From positions 373,107 to 437,106 of the forward strand of contig JAKUHH010000030.1 of assembly GCA_022701365.1 (NCBI GenBank): a DNA stretch of 64,000 nt. Direction: 5' to 3'. The translations under genes were made by a program, and so were the position numbers. Position 1 is the stretch's first letter; every line of letters begins with the position of its first letter. Shown here piece by piece: positions 33,727 to 45,700 of the stretch. A model generated the notes under the pieces. It was not told where the DNA came from. It was given only the letters and a program-made list of their open reading frames with translations, and searched no databases. Origin of the DNA: Mycocentrospora acerina (lineage: Eukaryota; Ascomycota; Dothideomycetes; Pleosporales).

Positions 33727-35924
33727 CTACCCCTCGGTAAGTACTCTCGTCCAGTCAAACTTCCTCCACCCTTTTCTCCACGCCTCGACCCTGCGATCCC
33801 CCTTTACCCACCGCCCTTGCCTCTTCACCACCTCAACCCCCACATCCAACATCCCGCCCAACACCTCCCTTGCAAACAAATCACCCCTAGGCCACACCCT
33901 GTCATCCTCAACAATGTGCCCCATCCCGCCATCCAGCTCAAACCAAACGTGAAAGTACGGCATCTCCTTTGCCAAGCTCCTCCGAAACGCCGCCTTGCCC
34001 ATGCCCGATCTCGACGCCTTGAGCGTGTCGATGATGGGCTTGTGCTGGCTCCACTCGGCGTCTGACGAGAGAATGGCCTCGCGGAAGAACGCCGGGCTCG
34101 TCTCGCCGAGCTCAAACGGAATGGGGACGGCGGTCAGAGCGGCGTGGGGTTTGCGGCCGGGGTGTGCGGCGTTTTCGTAGAAGATGACGTCGCGCCCTTG
34201 GTCGTGATACATTCTTGTCAGGCATTTCATAAAGTTGCGAAGCTCCTCCCATTCGTCATCGTCGCATTCGAGGAGGTTGGTGCGGTGCTGGATGGGCACA
34301 ATAACGGCGCCGCCGGGGGTGAGTTCGGGTTCCGTGGGGAGTGTGAGGAAGGTGCGGGTTGCGAGGGAGACGAGCGGGGCGAGGGGGGGTTGCGGTGGGG
34401 ACTTGTCTTCGTGGTGGCAGAGTGGGCACGAGTCGAGGATGCGGTTTGTTCGCTGGTAGTCTTCGATTGCTTGGTTGCGCAGGTTGATTGTTGATTTGGG
34501 GGCACGCGAGGCGAGCTTGGTGGTATTGTCGTCGAGATAGTCGAGGTCGTTCTATGTGTTGTTAGAATATTGTGATGTGACTGAACTTGGAGAGGAATAC
34601 GCACATCGAATTTTGCATCTTTGCCAATCTTTTCAGCAAGCAGCAGGCCTTCATTTTGTCCCTTTGTTCGGCGTTCTTGCCGCACCATATCCTCGATACT
34701 CATATCTTCGTTCTCTTTGACAAGGCCACGCTCTGTTCCGCGTTTGTTTGTGATCTCTGTAACCTCGCCTTGTCGGCCACCGGCAAGCATGCGGTTGTCC
34801 ATTGCGTTCAGTACGACAACATCACGGGCCTGACCAGTAGCCGAACCTGCTAGTGCTGCATTGTACTCTGCCTCGAGTTTGGCGGCGTCTGGAGCCTTCT
34901 TCATCTTAGCCTTGATCATCTGGGCCTTGAGCTTATTTAGCTCTGTCTGGCTGAGAATGACTGTTGGTCGCTGGTCTAGCACGATTTCACCCTGGGGCAG
35001 ATCTTGTGCTTCGTGATGCTCTCGAGAGGGTCGGTGGATGCCAGCCTTTAACCGCCGCTCCTCGTACAGCTCGCCAGAAGGCTTCTCTTTACCAACGTAA
35101 TCCTTGCCGTACATGTTTCTTCGGTCCACTTCAATTTCTTCCTCTCTCGCCTCGTCAAAGTCACGTAGATCGCCGTACTTCTCCAGGGCCACGTCTTCGA
35201 CGCTCCGCTTCGATTCCTGGGCCGTACGGTAGATGCCCTTGAGTTTCATCATGCGCCACTGCGACCCGGAATCGCCAAATGTGTAGCCAACGTCTCGTTG
35301 TGCAGGCTCGTGCTCTTGTGTGTTTTGCTCTTGGTTCCTCGCGCCTGCCAGATGAGTGTTCAACCCTCCAATAAGCGCATCCTGGCTCTCGTCTGACGCC
35401 TTGACGTACGTCGTCTTCTCCTCTCGCTTCTTCCGCTGCACATAGTCGACATCCATGGAGGACGGTGCCTGCATCCAGTCGTCGCGCTGCAGATTCGCAT
35501 CCTCTGCGTGCTCGAGCTGCTGGTCGAGGAGGTCGTCGTCGGGCGGCGCATAGTCTTTTTCGCGCGGTACTTCGTCTGATGAAGACTCGTCCTCGTCGTA
35601 GTGGCGCGATTTGCGCTTTCGCGTCAGACGGTCCTCGTCGTCGGTGGAAGGCGAGCGACTACGCCTGTCCTTGGTCTTCCGGGCTGATGGCTCTTTGCGG
35701 TCTTCATCGCGTCCCTTCTCTTTCCGCTTTCTCTGTGCACGTTCCTCCTCCGTCTCGCGATGGTGTCGCGATCGCTTGTGGCGGTGTCCCTCGCGGTCGT
35801 TGTCGTCGTCGCGGTGGTGGCGCGAATGCTTGTGCCGGTGTTCGCGGTGATGGCGGTCGCGCTTCTTCCTGTCGTCCTTTTCCTTGCTCTGGGCAAGTTC
35901 TTTCTCAAAGTCTTCCAAGCCCAT
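33727..35924 (-). CDS. cwf19: CWF19-like pre-mRNA splicing / debranching cofactor
   Basis: CwfJ-family protein associated with the spliceosome and lariat turnover; nuclear. Two exons, 35924-34605 and 34551-33727 (phase 0), 714 residues. The N-terminal 150 residues are a Lys/Arg/His/Asp-rich low-complexity region (RHHREHRHKHSRHHRD). The middle has WRMMKLKGIYRTAQESKRSVEDVALEKYGDLRDFDEAREEE. The C-terminus holds the CwfJ_C domains: RILDSCPLCHHED, the HIT-like VIVPIQHRTNLLECDDDEWEELRNFMKCL, and FYENAAHPGRKPHAALTAVPIPFE, then YFHVWFELDGGMGHIVED. It is convergent with fumarylacetoacetase, 198 bp between stops. Confidence 0.93.
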
Positions 35925-36338
35925 TGTCGCGGTGATGGCTAACGAGTCGCAATGCGTCGGGAGTGCTAGATGGAGAGGCTATGCGCGTGCACGGCCAGGG
36001 CTAAGTTTCCAGAGCTTGGGGGACCTTGACATCACCGACGCCGACGGCTAGCGCGTCGCAGCCCCGCCTGCCAAAGAATTTCTAGGAGAGCTTCTGCCGC
36101 ATCAGCCACGACACTCCTTTCTCTTCTACACCTACGCCCAGGCATACACAGACACGTACATTCAGCACACAGAGAGCTTGGCCAAGACTCCAAGATCATA
36201 TCACGTGCTCTCCGTCAGAACCCTCCCCTCCACAACCCGCTGCTTGTGAAGAAGCAGAAGCAGAAGCAGGAGCAGAAGCAGAAGCAGGAGCAGAAGCAGA
36301 AGCAGGAGCAGAAGCAGAAGCAGAAGTTCGCCGTAATT
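35925..36338. promoter_or_regulatory. divergent promoter, CWF19-like / GPN1
   Basis: 414 bp between the two start codons. It ends in the hexamer repeat in the GPN1 leader. No gene seen. Confidence 0.4.
36250..36327 (+). repeat. CAGAAG/CAGGAG hexamer repeat in the GPN1 leader
   Basis: About 13 hexamer units, arranged partly as an 18 bp super-repeat (CAGAAGCAGAAGCAGGAG), ending 12 bases before the GPN1 ATG. In the GPN1 frame it is stop-free and would read Gln-Lys/Gln-Glu. Confidence 0.9.
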
Positions 36339-37685
36339 ATGTCTGCCCCGACGGCATCCGAGGGCTCCGCGCCCGCCTCGAGCGCCTCCAGCCCTCCCGT
36401 GGCCATTGTGTGCGTCGGCATGGCCGGCTCTGGAAAGACGACCTTTATGCAACGCCTCGTCTCACACCTCTACACACACCCCGACCCCACGCAACGCGAA
36501 CCCTCCGTATCAAAGTCGACACACACCCCGCCCTACATCATCAACCTCGACCCCGCCGTCCACCATGTCCCCTTCACTCCCAACATCGACATCCGCGACA
36601 GTGTCAACTACAAGGAGGTCATGAAGCAGTTCAACCTGGGCCCCAACGGCGGTATCTTGACCAGTCTGAACCTATTCAGCACAAAAATAGACCAGGTTAT
36701 TGGTCTGTTGGAGAAGCGGACGCAGGCCCCGGAGCCCGTCAAGGAGCCCGAGCAGACCACAGTCGAGTTCATGACCAACAGCGGCAAGGAGAAGCAACCA
36801 GCCCCCGCGCAGCAGCCGCACCAGCAGCAAGTCAAGCACATCTTGGTCGACACGCCGGGTCAGATCGAAGTCTTTGTCTGGTCAGCAAGTGGAGAGATCC
36901 TGCTGTCCAGTCTGGCCAGCACCTTTCCCACGGTCATTGCATACATCATCGACACACCACGCACAACAAGCACGAGCACCTTCATGTCAAACATGCTATA
37001 CGCCTGCTCAATCCTGTACAAGACAAAGCTTCCTATGATTCTAGTCTTCAATAAAACAGACGCTCAGGACGCTGAGTTTGCCAAAAAATGGATGACCGAC
37101 TTTGAAGCTTTCCAAACTGCCCTCCGCAACGAGGAAGAGGGCGGCAGCTTCGGAGGCGACAACGGTGGAGGTGGCAGCGGCTACATGTCCAGTCTTCTCA
37201 ACAGCATGTCCCTCGTGCTCGAGGAGTTCTACAAGCACCTGAGTGTTGTCGGCGTGAGTGCCATGACAGGCGATGGCATGGACGAGTTCTTCAAAGGCGT
37301 AGCAGAGAAGAAAGAGGAGTTCGAACGCGACTACAAACCCGAGCTCGAGCGACGTAAAGCAGAGCGTGAGCAGGAGAAACAAGTTACACGCCAACGCGAA
37401 CTCGATAAGCTCATGAAGGACATGAAGGTTGGCGGCGCAGGCACAAAGCCGAAGCCGAAGACGACGGGGCCGTGGAAAGAGGAGCCGGAGACGGTTAGTG
37501 ATGCAGAAGATGGCCAAGACGACGACGAAATGTATAACGGTTACGATTACGACGAGGACGAGGATGACGACGATCCAGATAATGGTCTCCAACAGCGATA
37601 CCAGGACGCGCTAAAGAACAGCGGCCCATCTCAAGACGAAGACATGAGCTTCACCAAGTACTTGCACACAGCCAACATCGGTTGA
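36339..37685 (+). CDS. npa3: GPN-loop GTPase 1 (Npa3/XAB1)
   Basis: Cytoplasmic GTPase needed for RNA polymerase II assembly and nuclear import. Single exon, 448 residues. Motifs: CVGMAGSGKTTFMQ (P-loop), INLDPAV, NLGPNGGI (the diagnostic Gly-Pro-Asn loop), LVDTPGQIEVF (switch 2), VFNKTDAQ (specificity) and VVGVSAMTGDGMDEFF. A fungal insertion rich in Gln/Pro (EKQPAPAQQPHQQQ) precedes switch 2, and a Gly-rich insertion (GGDNGGGGSG) sits before the last helices. The C-terminus is Lys/Glu-rich then acidic (DEDEDDDDPD). The ATG at 36339 is the first ATG, but the frame is open upstream through the repeat. Confidence 0.95.
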   Translation: MSAPTASEGSAPASSASSPPVAIVCVGMAGSGKTTFMQRLVSHLYTHPDPTQREPSVSKSTHTPPYIINLDPAVHHVPFTPNIDIRDSVNYKEVMKQFNLGPNGGILTSLNLFSTKIDQVIGLLEKRTQAPEPVKEPEQTTVEFMTNSGKEKQPAPAQQPHQQQVKHILVDTPGQIEVFVWSASGEILLSSLASTFPTVIAYIIDTPRTTSTSTFMSNMLYACSILYKTKLPMILVFNKTDAQDAEFAKKWMTDFEAFQTALRNEEEGGSFGGDNGGGGSGYMSSLLNSMSLVLEEFYKHLSVVGVSAMTGDGMDEFFKGVAEKKEEFERDYKPELERRKAEREQEKQVTRQRELDKLMKDMKVGGAGTKPKPKTTGPWKEEPETVSDAEDGQDDDEMYNGYDYDEDEDDDDPDNGLQQRYQDALKNSGPSQDEDMSFTKYLHTANIG

Positions 37686-38811
37686 GCTTGGACGAGCCGA
37701 GCAGAATTCAGCAGAGCGGTGTAGAATCAGGCAGATGAAAGCGGAGCAGAACAGCAGTCTGAACCAAGTTCAAAGCCTCGCCGACCCTCAATTTCGTATT
37801 CAAAACTATGGTCGCCGTCGGAATCAGATGCATATCTATATGCATGCACACACGAACACGACAGCAGAGACGACTTTGAAGCAAGATGCATCTGCAGACG
37901 CAGCACAAGCTTCTCCTTTCGTACTTTGTACATGTCGCCACCGCCCATCATCTTCTGCATGCACCAAAAACAACTTCAACAGCGGAACGCTATTTTACAT
38001 TTCCCCACTTTCTCCATCCCTCTCCCTTGTTGGATACACACCAACCACCAAACTCCAGAAAACTATGCCACATGTGTACAAACGGCGGGCCGATGCATTT
38101 ACGAACGGGAATGGAGGCGGCACCTGCCTGCAAACGAGAGTTCCACAACGCAGGGTACGGCGCCAGGAATACGAGAACGAATAAGCAAGTACCCTCACAC
38201 GGGTGTGGTTTGGAGTTAGCGAGCAAACGAGCAAGTCGCGCAGGGAAGTAGTGTCTTGTCAGTGTCAGTTGTCAAAATGTCAAAGCAGTAAGGTAGCTAG
38301 ATGCCTAGCTCCGACCGATGGCATGGACGCTCCCGTATCCGTGTCTTGTCATCTCGGTGAATGTACGTATATGTGTATACATATTTTGCTGTTTACTTTT
38401 CAGTCCGTGTACCGTGTTCCTCTATCGCTCACCATTCGCCGATGCTTTTCTCCGCACAATCCTCAACTACCGGGCGAGATCAACGTGTTTGAAAGCATAA
38501 AAAACCCCCCAGTCACCGTGATTTGAATTGCCCATATCTCCTCTTCTCCCTCCCCCCCGCCGATCAGGCCCTGCTGTGAAACAGACGTCGAGTTTCATTT
38601 ACGATGTATGCACGGAGTGGCGCATGTCTCAGCGCGCACCGATAGCCTAGTCGCAATATCACGACAGGAAAGGTAAGGAAGAAAAAAAAAGGAAGCGGGG
38701 GACTGAGGTGCCGTGGAATATCGCGCAACTGCATTTACGGGTTCCAGATGGGGGTAGTGGGGGGGATGGAAACACGGCAGGTGTTGTGTGAGAGAGGACG
38801 ACTGCAGGCGG

Positions 38812-38842
<31 letters not shown>

Positions 38843-41394
38843 AGAAAGCGTGTGCGCAAGGTACACGGGGCGGTTGGAGGTATTGTTGGGAAGTTTTGAG
38901 TCTTGGGCGGGAGGTTGAAACCATCATGGTTGGGGGTTGCCTGTCGTGCTGTATTGGCATGTCATGTCATGCCATGCCATGCCATGCCATGCCAGGTCAT
39001 ATTGCAAGTGTAAACGAGAATGTGAGAAAGAGAATGATAGACAGACCATGAGTTGAATGAATGGTGTGCTTATAGAAATGGTAGTATAATCAACACATTT
39101 CTTTCCATTGGAGTCTGGGGATGGCGACTCGTTACAACGGGGGGCGAGCAACATGACTCCACCTTGCTGCGTAGAGCCATGTACGTGAGATACTGCATCT
39201 GAGCAGTTCTCGCGGCAGTAGGACGAACAAGCACGCTGTGCTTGTTGGGAGAGCCTTGCGTCGAGCAAACGGGGGAGTCGTTGGATACCAATGGACGGCT
39301 CTTTCACGTGCGCACGCGCACGCAGCGAAAACATAGCATGTGAAGCTGCGAGCACTGCGAAATCGCGGCATGGGGCTGTATGTAGATACATAGATAGATA
39401 GAAAGTGGGGCGACGAGGGGGAGGGGACCGGAGGGCTCGGACATGGCGTCTGCAACTCCATATTCTAATCTGACGGCGTCTCACCGATTTCCTCAGTCGA
39501 AATGGCAGGGTAAGAAAAAAAAAGAAAAGTAAAACAGTTTCACTCTTGTTCCTCGCCCGGATATGTCCTCGTCTTGGCGAGGGATTCTCGTACGAGGTTT
39601 TAGAGGCCTATCACGCTGTATTCAGGCTGTACCCCCTTCCATGTTCAACCACAGCCCGGGGAATCGGTTAACACAAGTTCTGAAACAATGCATCTTGCGC
39701 ATGGAGGCGACGTCTGATTGCGTTTCCCCGCGTCAAGAAACCATGTGGGTGTGTTTATTTTGAGATCGAAGAGCAGTAAGTCAATATTGCACCAAGAATG
39801 GGAATACGGTTGACAGCATAGTGGACCGGGGATCCGGGCTGCAAGTAGAAGGTGTGCTATGGATGTTGAGGAACAGAAAACGTTGGGTGAGTGCAACAGG
39901 GTGTTGTGAATGGGGGTGAGCACAAAAGTGATAGCCGTTTATGGTAAGCTGAGTTTGGAAAACATTGCGAGCTGAATGAAGATGAAGCAGGCATAGCCTG
40001 GAGAGGGAGACAGATTACTAAAAAAATTAAACTGCAAAGCGGGAAAGAAAAAAATTACAAGTTCACAGTCTCACGGAACCTCTCGCGTGTCGTGCCCATA
40101 TTTTCACTGGGCCTTGATAACTCGTGTCAATCTGTTCGAAACTCTGGATGCTGAACCCGCTGCCGCGGATGGACAGGGTACAGATTGGTAGCGAAGATCG
40201 TACAACACCCGCCTCGCCTGATCATTGTCATTAGTCGTCTTCGGAAGCATTCAGCCCGTACAGGGTGTTGGGGGTTGGTGTTTTTGTTGATTCTAGCTTT
40301 GCATCTGCAGTGAGACTTTGGTTAGGTATGCGATGCCCACAGGACGTCGTCGTAGCTGTCGTAGTCGTCAAGCCTAGACGAGCTATTCGAACCATAGTCT
40401 GATGAGAGGGGTGAAAACGCTTACTCAACCTTGATGATTGATGATAACCATGTCGTAGCTAAGTCCAGGCCTCCGCCTTCCGCGCCTTCGCCTTGACGTC
40501 AACGCTATCGGATATCTCAAGATCCATCAGCGGCAGTTCTCTTTTCTGCAGGGAAGCAAACCAACCCCACCTCACCACTCTCCATCCGCGCAACGAATAC
40601 AGCCGAAGTAGGACACCGCCAATGATGCGCATCGGTCAGGCTTCCTCTAAAACCGTTCGGCGTACGCATGGCACGTGTATCTTGGCCGCTAACGCTGGCC
40701 GATCTGCAGGGTCTGGGGGAGGACAAGTCCAGCATCCGACTCCACAAAGTTCATGGCTTGCAGACGTTGAGATGGAAAGGAGGGGCTGTTAACGCATATC
40801 GTCAAGGCGCTAAGTCAAGGTGCCAGTGCGAACTCTAAATGCGAATTGCGGTGCCATAGGTGGCGGTTAGGGAGTTACGGTGGCTGTGTGTATGTGCTCA
40901 AAGTTTGGTTCAGGCAGTCCACTTGGTGATTGTTCGGCTGCAAGTAAACAAAGAGAGGCTGGGAAAAAACAAGGCTTAGTGCGAACCATGCCGTGAACAG
41001 CTGTGGAGTACATATACGAGTCTGTTGTTGTTATAGTGGTTCATGATGCTAGAAGAGTAGTTCGCCGAGGGTGGACAACAATGACTGGCTGCGCGGACCG
41101 CGTATATATTGGAAGATCATCGGGTGTTGCGTGTACGTGAACTGTATGGTTCAGTGGCCAAGTACCGCAGAAGCAAATCCTCAACATACACATTGTTCAA
41201 GGGTATCCTACCAAACACGAGAATCAACCACGGAACTTGTGAGGGGAAATATGTGGGGAGTTGTAACGATCGTCAATGTGATACGTGAAGAAACCAATTT
41301 TCGATAAGAACAGGGAAAGTGCTATTCTTTGAAGTTCATGTTTATTTGTCTGACTACTCCGTTCGCCTAATATGAACTTATGCTCATATGATGC
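37686..41394. other. 3.7 kb without a recognised gene
   Basis: No frame over about 190 codons and none with family motifs. Low-complexity tracts include an AG run at 38823-38845, a CATGT/CATGC pentamer run at 38959-38994, and purine or A runs near 39515-39530 and 40010-40050. Long UTRs or noncoding transcripts are possible; I see no tRNA or rRNA. Confidence 0.5.
38959..38994. repeat. CATGC/CATGT pentamer microsatellite
   Basis: Two CATGT units followed by five CATGC units in a row. Part of the 3.7 kb gene-free stretch. Confidence 0.9.
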
Positions 41395-41802
41395 TTAAAA
41401 AGACAAAACCATTGTGCCACTTGTGAAAGCGCGGGTATACCATGTATGCTCCTGACCGTTGCCCATAAATTTAAGCACTACCTTGTAGCCCCACCGCCGA
41501 TCTTGAAAATACTGAAACAGCAGCATGATGAATGCGAGGCCGCCTACACAATGCACACCGTACTCTGATACCAAGAAATAACCGAAAAAAGCACACACTT
41601 GAAGTGAAACTACAGACATAGTGTAGTACATTGCCTTATCGGCAGCCAACCATTGCAAAACCCAGATTTTGAACGCCAGGGTCGCAGCCTCGCTGCCAAG
41701 AGCCCATGCCACCAGAATTATTACTTTTGCGACACTAGAGATCCTAAGGGATCGATTCAAGTGAAAGTGAAGATGAGATACGAATAGAAGCTGAACGATC
41801 AA
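41395..41802 (-). other. ATG-less open frame reading as a membrane protein
   Basis: A stop-free minus-strand frame of about 135 codons directly after, and overlapping by four bases, the stop of the C2H2 gene. It reads three or four hydrophobic segments (VAKVIILVAWALGSEAATLAF, YYTMSVVSLQVCAFFGYFLV, VGGLAFIMLLFQYF) with an internal basic loop. The first in-frame ATG is at about 41631. No donor/acceptor pair joining it to a good start was found. It could be the 3' exon of an alternative transcript, a gene remnant, or chance. Confidence 0.25.
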
Positions 41803-42764
41803 GACTCGAACTTGCGCTTTTCTCCACTAGCGGCGATAGCAAGAGCGTCGAGGCCATTGTTAAATTGCCCAACATTGTTGTAAGCATGAACCGAGTATTG
41901 AGTCGGATCAGGGTAGATTGGACGTTGTGTGAAATCCATGTACGATTCCATTGATTGAACTGGGGGAGCTACGAAGCCGGAGCCATCGGGACTGATCGGC
42001 AGAGAGGGGTCGACCAGGTCTAACGAAGACATGGAAGGCATAGAGGATTGCAGAGGTGATGGTCTCGGCCGCTTGGACTGGTGCTTGGCCTTCTTCGCGC
42101 CGCTTTCTGTTCCCTTTGCGGCATTTCTGCCGCTCTGGTGTGTTCGACGATGTTGCTCCATGTTGTCTTTACGTGTAAAGGCCTTGTTGCATTCTGGGCA
42201 GAATGCATCCTTCTTTCCGGTGTGCTTCTTGGCGTGACGAGCAGCATGCCCAGAGGTTGTAAAATAGTCGCTGCAGTTGTACTGTTGGGCAAGAGGACAC
42301 GGATAACTGTTCTTCTTGGGACGAGCGTTAGATGGTGCTGGTGCGACTCGTGGTTCCAGCGAATGGTGTTGTTGTTGTTGCGACTGGTAGTAAGTGGACT
42401 GTGCTGTATTCCCAGGGTGATAAGGCAATGGGCCTGAAGGCTGGGGTACAGGCGGGTAAGCTGAAAAATGGTCTTTTGATTGTGTGAAGAAGCCGTTAGA
42501 TGGGAATACTGGTGACTCTAACCCATGAGACTCAAACGTGAAATCTGGGGTGATGGGCGATGGGGTCTGCATCGATTCGGTTGAATCTGAAGAGTTGCTG
42601 CGCACCAGGTATGGAGTAGGTGGCGAGCCGACGGGCGAGGATGCGTAGCTAGAGGTCCTCGAGCGTAGTGATGGCGTTATAGAAGGCAGGCGAATAAGAG
42701 GCGGGGCCTGTGGGTTGTCGTTTAAGAGGCTAACGCGGCGACCTGAAGCGTCCTGTCCGTCCAT
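41799..42764 (-). CDS. two-finger C2H2 transcription factor
   Basis: Nuclear regulator of 321 residues, single exon. The ATG at 42764 (ACCATGG context) is used; the frame continues upstream without another ATG. The N-terminal 150 residues are Ser/Pro-rich with a Gln run (SQQQQHHS). Finger 1 is C156-x7-C164-x12-H177-x3-H181 (TTSGHAARHAKKH) and finger 2 is C189-x2-C192-x12-H205-x3-H209 (FTRKDNMEQHRRTH). The TTSGH..RH and DN..QH..TH pattern recalls the Nrg1 repressor group of yeast and developmental C2H2 regulators of filamentous fungi. A basic KKAKHQSKRPRPSP stretch follows the fingers. It has unusually long gene-free DNA upstream. The precise orthologue is uncertain. Confidence 0.85.
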   Translation of the reverse strand: MDGQDASGRRVSLLNDNPQAPPLIRLPSITPSLRSRTSSYASSPVGSPPTPYLVRSNSSDSTESMQTPSPITPDFTFESHGLESPVFPSNGFFTQSKDHFSAYPPVPQPSGPLPYHPGNTAQSTYYQSQQQQHHSLEPRVAPAPSNARPKKNSYPCPLAQQYNCSDYFTTSGHAARHAKKHTGKKDAFCPECNKAFTRKDNMEQHRRTHQSGRNAAKGTESGAKKAKHQSKRPRPSPLQSSMPSMSSLDLVDPSLPISPDGSGFVAPPVQSMESYMDFTQRPIYPDPTQYSVHAYNNVGQFNNGLDALAIAASGEKRKFES

Positions 42765-45700
42765 GGTTATTAAGCAGGAACGCGCCAGTGGATGGGATGC
42801 GGATGCGACCAAAGTTGCGCGGCAGGCACGCAGGTATGGGAAGCGACGTGTGTGAGTGAGTGTGTGGGCGTGAAGTAGGAAGAAACAGTGTTTTGCGGCA
42901 ACGTGATTATTGACGACGGAGCAGACGATGCCAGGGCAGGTTACAGATGTGTGGGTGAGGCAAGGTGGTAGAGCACAGTGCTTGTGTAAGGGACTGAGGG
43001 ACTGGAGGGGCTGGAGTTGGGGATCGTTTTGTTATGGGCGAGAGCTTACTGGGTATTGGTCTGACGCGCGGGCGAGGTGGCAGTTTATACTGGACAGGAA
43101 CGGATGAGGGAACTCAGGGCAGCTCGAACTCAGCTAGCAGACAGGGTTTCGGCGACAGGGATACAGAAGTCGATACCAGAATTCCCATTGACGCATTCGG
43201 GCCTAGACGGGGGCTAAGAGACTGGTCAAATTAGCGTCTGCTGCACCCCGACGATCGCAGCGCATCCCAGACTTGTTCTGTGCGAGTACGACTGGGGATT
43301 GCAAGTGTGGTTCTCGGCGCCGGGACTCGTCGCCACGGACTGCAGCGAGCGTGTGCAAATCTCACGCCCTTGTCGCCGCGCAACAGGAGCGCAGCAAAAC
43401 CATTGTTGCAGCTCGACGAGGCCGCGCAGGTTCCGACTGGGCCAATCCTCTGCTGCGGAGGCACGCCGGCGGACGCAAAGGTGGATCGAGCAGATCGAAA
43501 GATCAAAACAGTCGCAGTCAAGGTAGCAGCTTGCACAGCACCCACTTGCAGCAGCGCCTGTCCTCTGCCAGCTCACGCGCCGCCGACTTTCCGAGCACTC
43601 CGCCCAAATCTCCCTTTGCATGACGATTGACGCCCTGTCGCAGCAGCCACCGCGCCCATGTCAAGGGCTGCGCGACGGCATGCACGCTGCAGCGAGCGCT
43701 ACTGCTGCCACAGGCTGTACCACGACGCCTCCCCATTGCCTGCTCGCGTAGCACAACGCCCGCCAGCATCTTCTTCCCCCTCCCCCCTCCGCGACGCCCG
43801 CAGGCCGACTGTACGACCGAGGGCTGCCGCTGGGCTCTGGGCTCTCAGGACCCGGAAGAGGCAATGCGGGCAGCAAAATCTCGTTGCCAAGCATCACGTG
43901 ATGGGAAATCAGGGTTTTGGCAGGCGTTACACTTGCTGACTAGCGCGGATCCAGTTCAATGGCTAGCGGCATCGACTGGAGCGCGGGCAATCGACGTCGC
44001 GAACGACACGCGACGTCACCTTTGCAACAGGCCTCCCCACCTCCAGCCACAGACCCTGCTCAGGTCTCCATTCTGCGGATGACCGTTTGTTCCAGACCCC
44101 TTCTTCCTCCACGCGGCACCGCTTGAAACAGCAGCTCCATCGAATTCGCAGCTGCAATCGCCTTTGATCGTCATGGATCGCTTTTCCTAGCCGATCGGCT
44201 CTGCACCTCACGTTTCCTGTTTGTTTTTGCTCCGGCCCTATTTTGATTTCTGATCGTGATTGCTGACGGAAGCGGTACAGCTCCTTTTCTATTGCCGTCC
44301 CATGCAGGGACTCCGCCAGGCACGCCCCCCTTTTGCTGCCCGATCGACCCTGCCTTGAAGCACTCTACGGGAGATCGAACCATGATGTCACTGTTACTCG
44401 CGGACCATGCTCCCGTCGCCTGGTCCCTGTTTCTTGGCTTGCCATTCCCCAAACGGCATCCCACAACCCCGGGCGACCTTATGAAAAACAACTCTGTCCG
44501 AACCAGTTGAATTGACAATATTTCGTGATTGTCGTATCAATTGGTCTGCAGTGATCGACCGCCAAGTACTGATATGCCTCGTGTCGTTGAATTTAACATC
44601 ATTGCAACACTCAATGCGTACTGGCAGACATGTTTAGACTTCCCTGCTCCAGAACTACATTCCAACGATTGCGGCGTGACGAGCCAGGTGCCCGGATTCC
44701 ACGTGCAAGGTGATCTACCACAAACAAGCCATTTTCACGCAGAGCCTCAAATCAGATTTTTTGTAACCTCGACCCACCTGATCACTGCTTTTGAACCTGT
44801 ACAGTATTCGTTCAGCTGACTTTTTGCAACAATGTTAGCTACAGCCATCGCTGCAGCAATATCGACCTCGTAGATACGTCGCTGAGCCACTGGAATTGTA
44901 GGGGTCCAAACCTAGAGTGTATCCGTGTCAACCCAAAGCACACGGATCTTACCATGACAGCCAGCAAAAGGCAGCCCACCAGCCTGGTAAGAACGGACAT
45001 CCTCTCGACTATTGGCTCGTCAATCTCAGAGATCGTGGCCCCCCTCTGATCCTCTTCCCTGCATAAAGACGTCGCTGTTGCCAAAGAAGCACTGCGTGAT
45101 TGCTCACTCTAAGGAGAAGCGAATGGTCCTTTTTGGTGCTCGCACTAGAACAACCTCTTTGGGTAAATGGCGGTGTCGTGACAACCTAAATCAAGTAGGT
45201 ATATACTACAGAATACTCAAATGACACGCATAACTCTGCGAATACAACCGAATCTTCCTGTGCTCGCCTCATTTACTGCCGGGCTATGGTCTCCACCATG
45301 ACTCAGCTCATCGCCGATGTCAATCAGACTAGATTGCTATCCAGCCATTGTCTGGCATCAGATCAAGTATGGCATTCCCGAAACATCGTCTTGAGTGTGC
45401 CTGGAGATAATCACCACTCCTCTTAAACACAATGGCGCTACCATGTCAAATAGGCTATTCACTGTAATCTGCTAAGTTTCTCAAACTATCTAATCACGTC
45501 CGTTCGTAGGTCACTTATGACTTATCTAAAAATCCCGTTTTCCCCGCAACATCGTCACGACAGAGTATCAAATCTATGGTAATGTTGCTGCTGAGGAGAC
45601 CACCTAACTAAGCCTACACAGCCTTGCAAACAACCTTGAAGTTCAATCAATGCCTAGTGAAACTACTTGCGGGACATCACTGCCCTAGCACGATGTGGCT

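Noticed and set aside
43226..44100. Cluster of overlapping open frames on both strands upstream of the C2H2 regulator
   Set aside because: All frames are Arg/Ser/Ala-rich, overlap each other and have no splice logic; explained by local GC richness.
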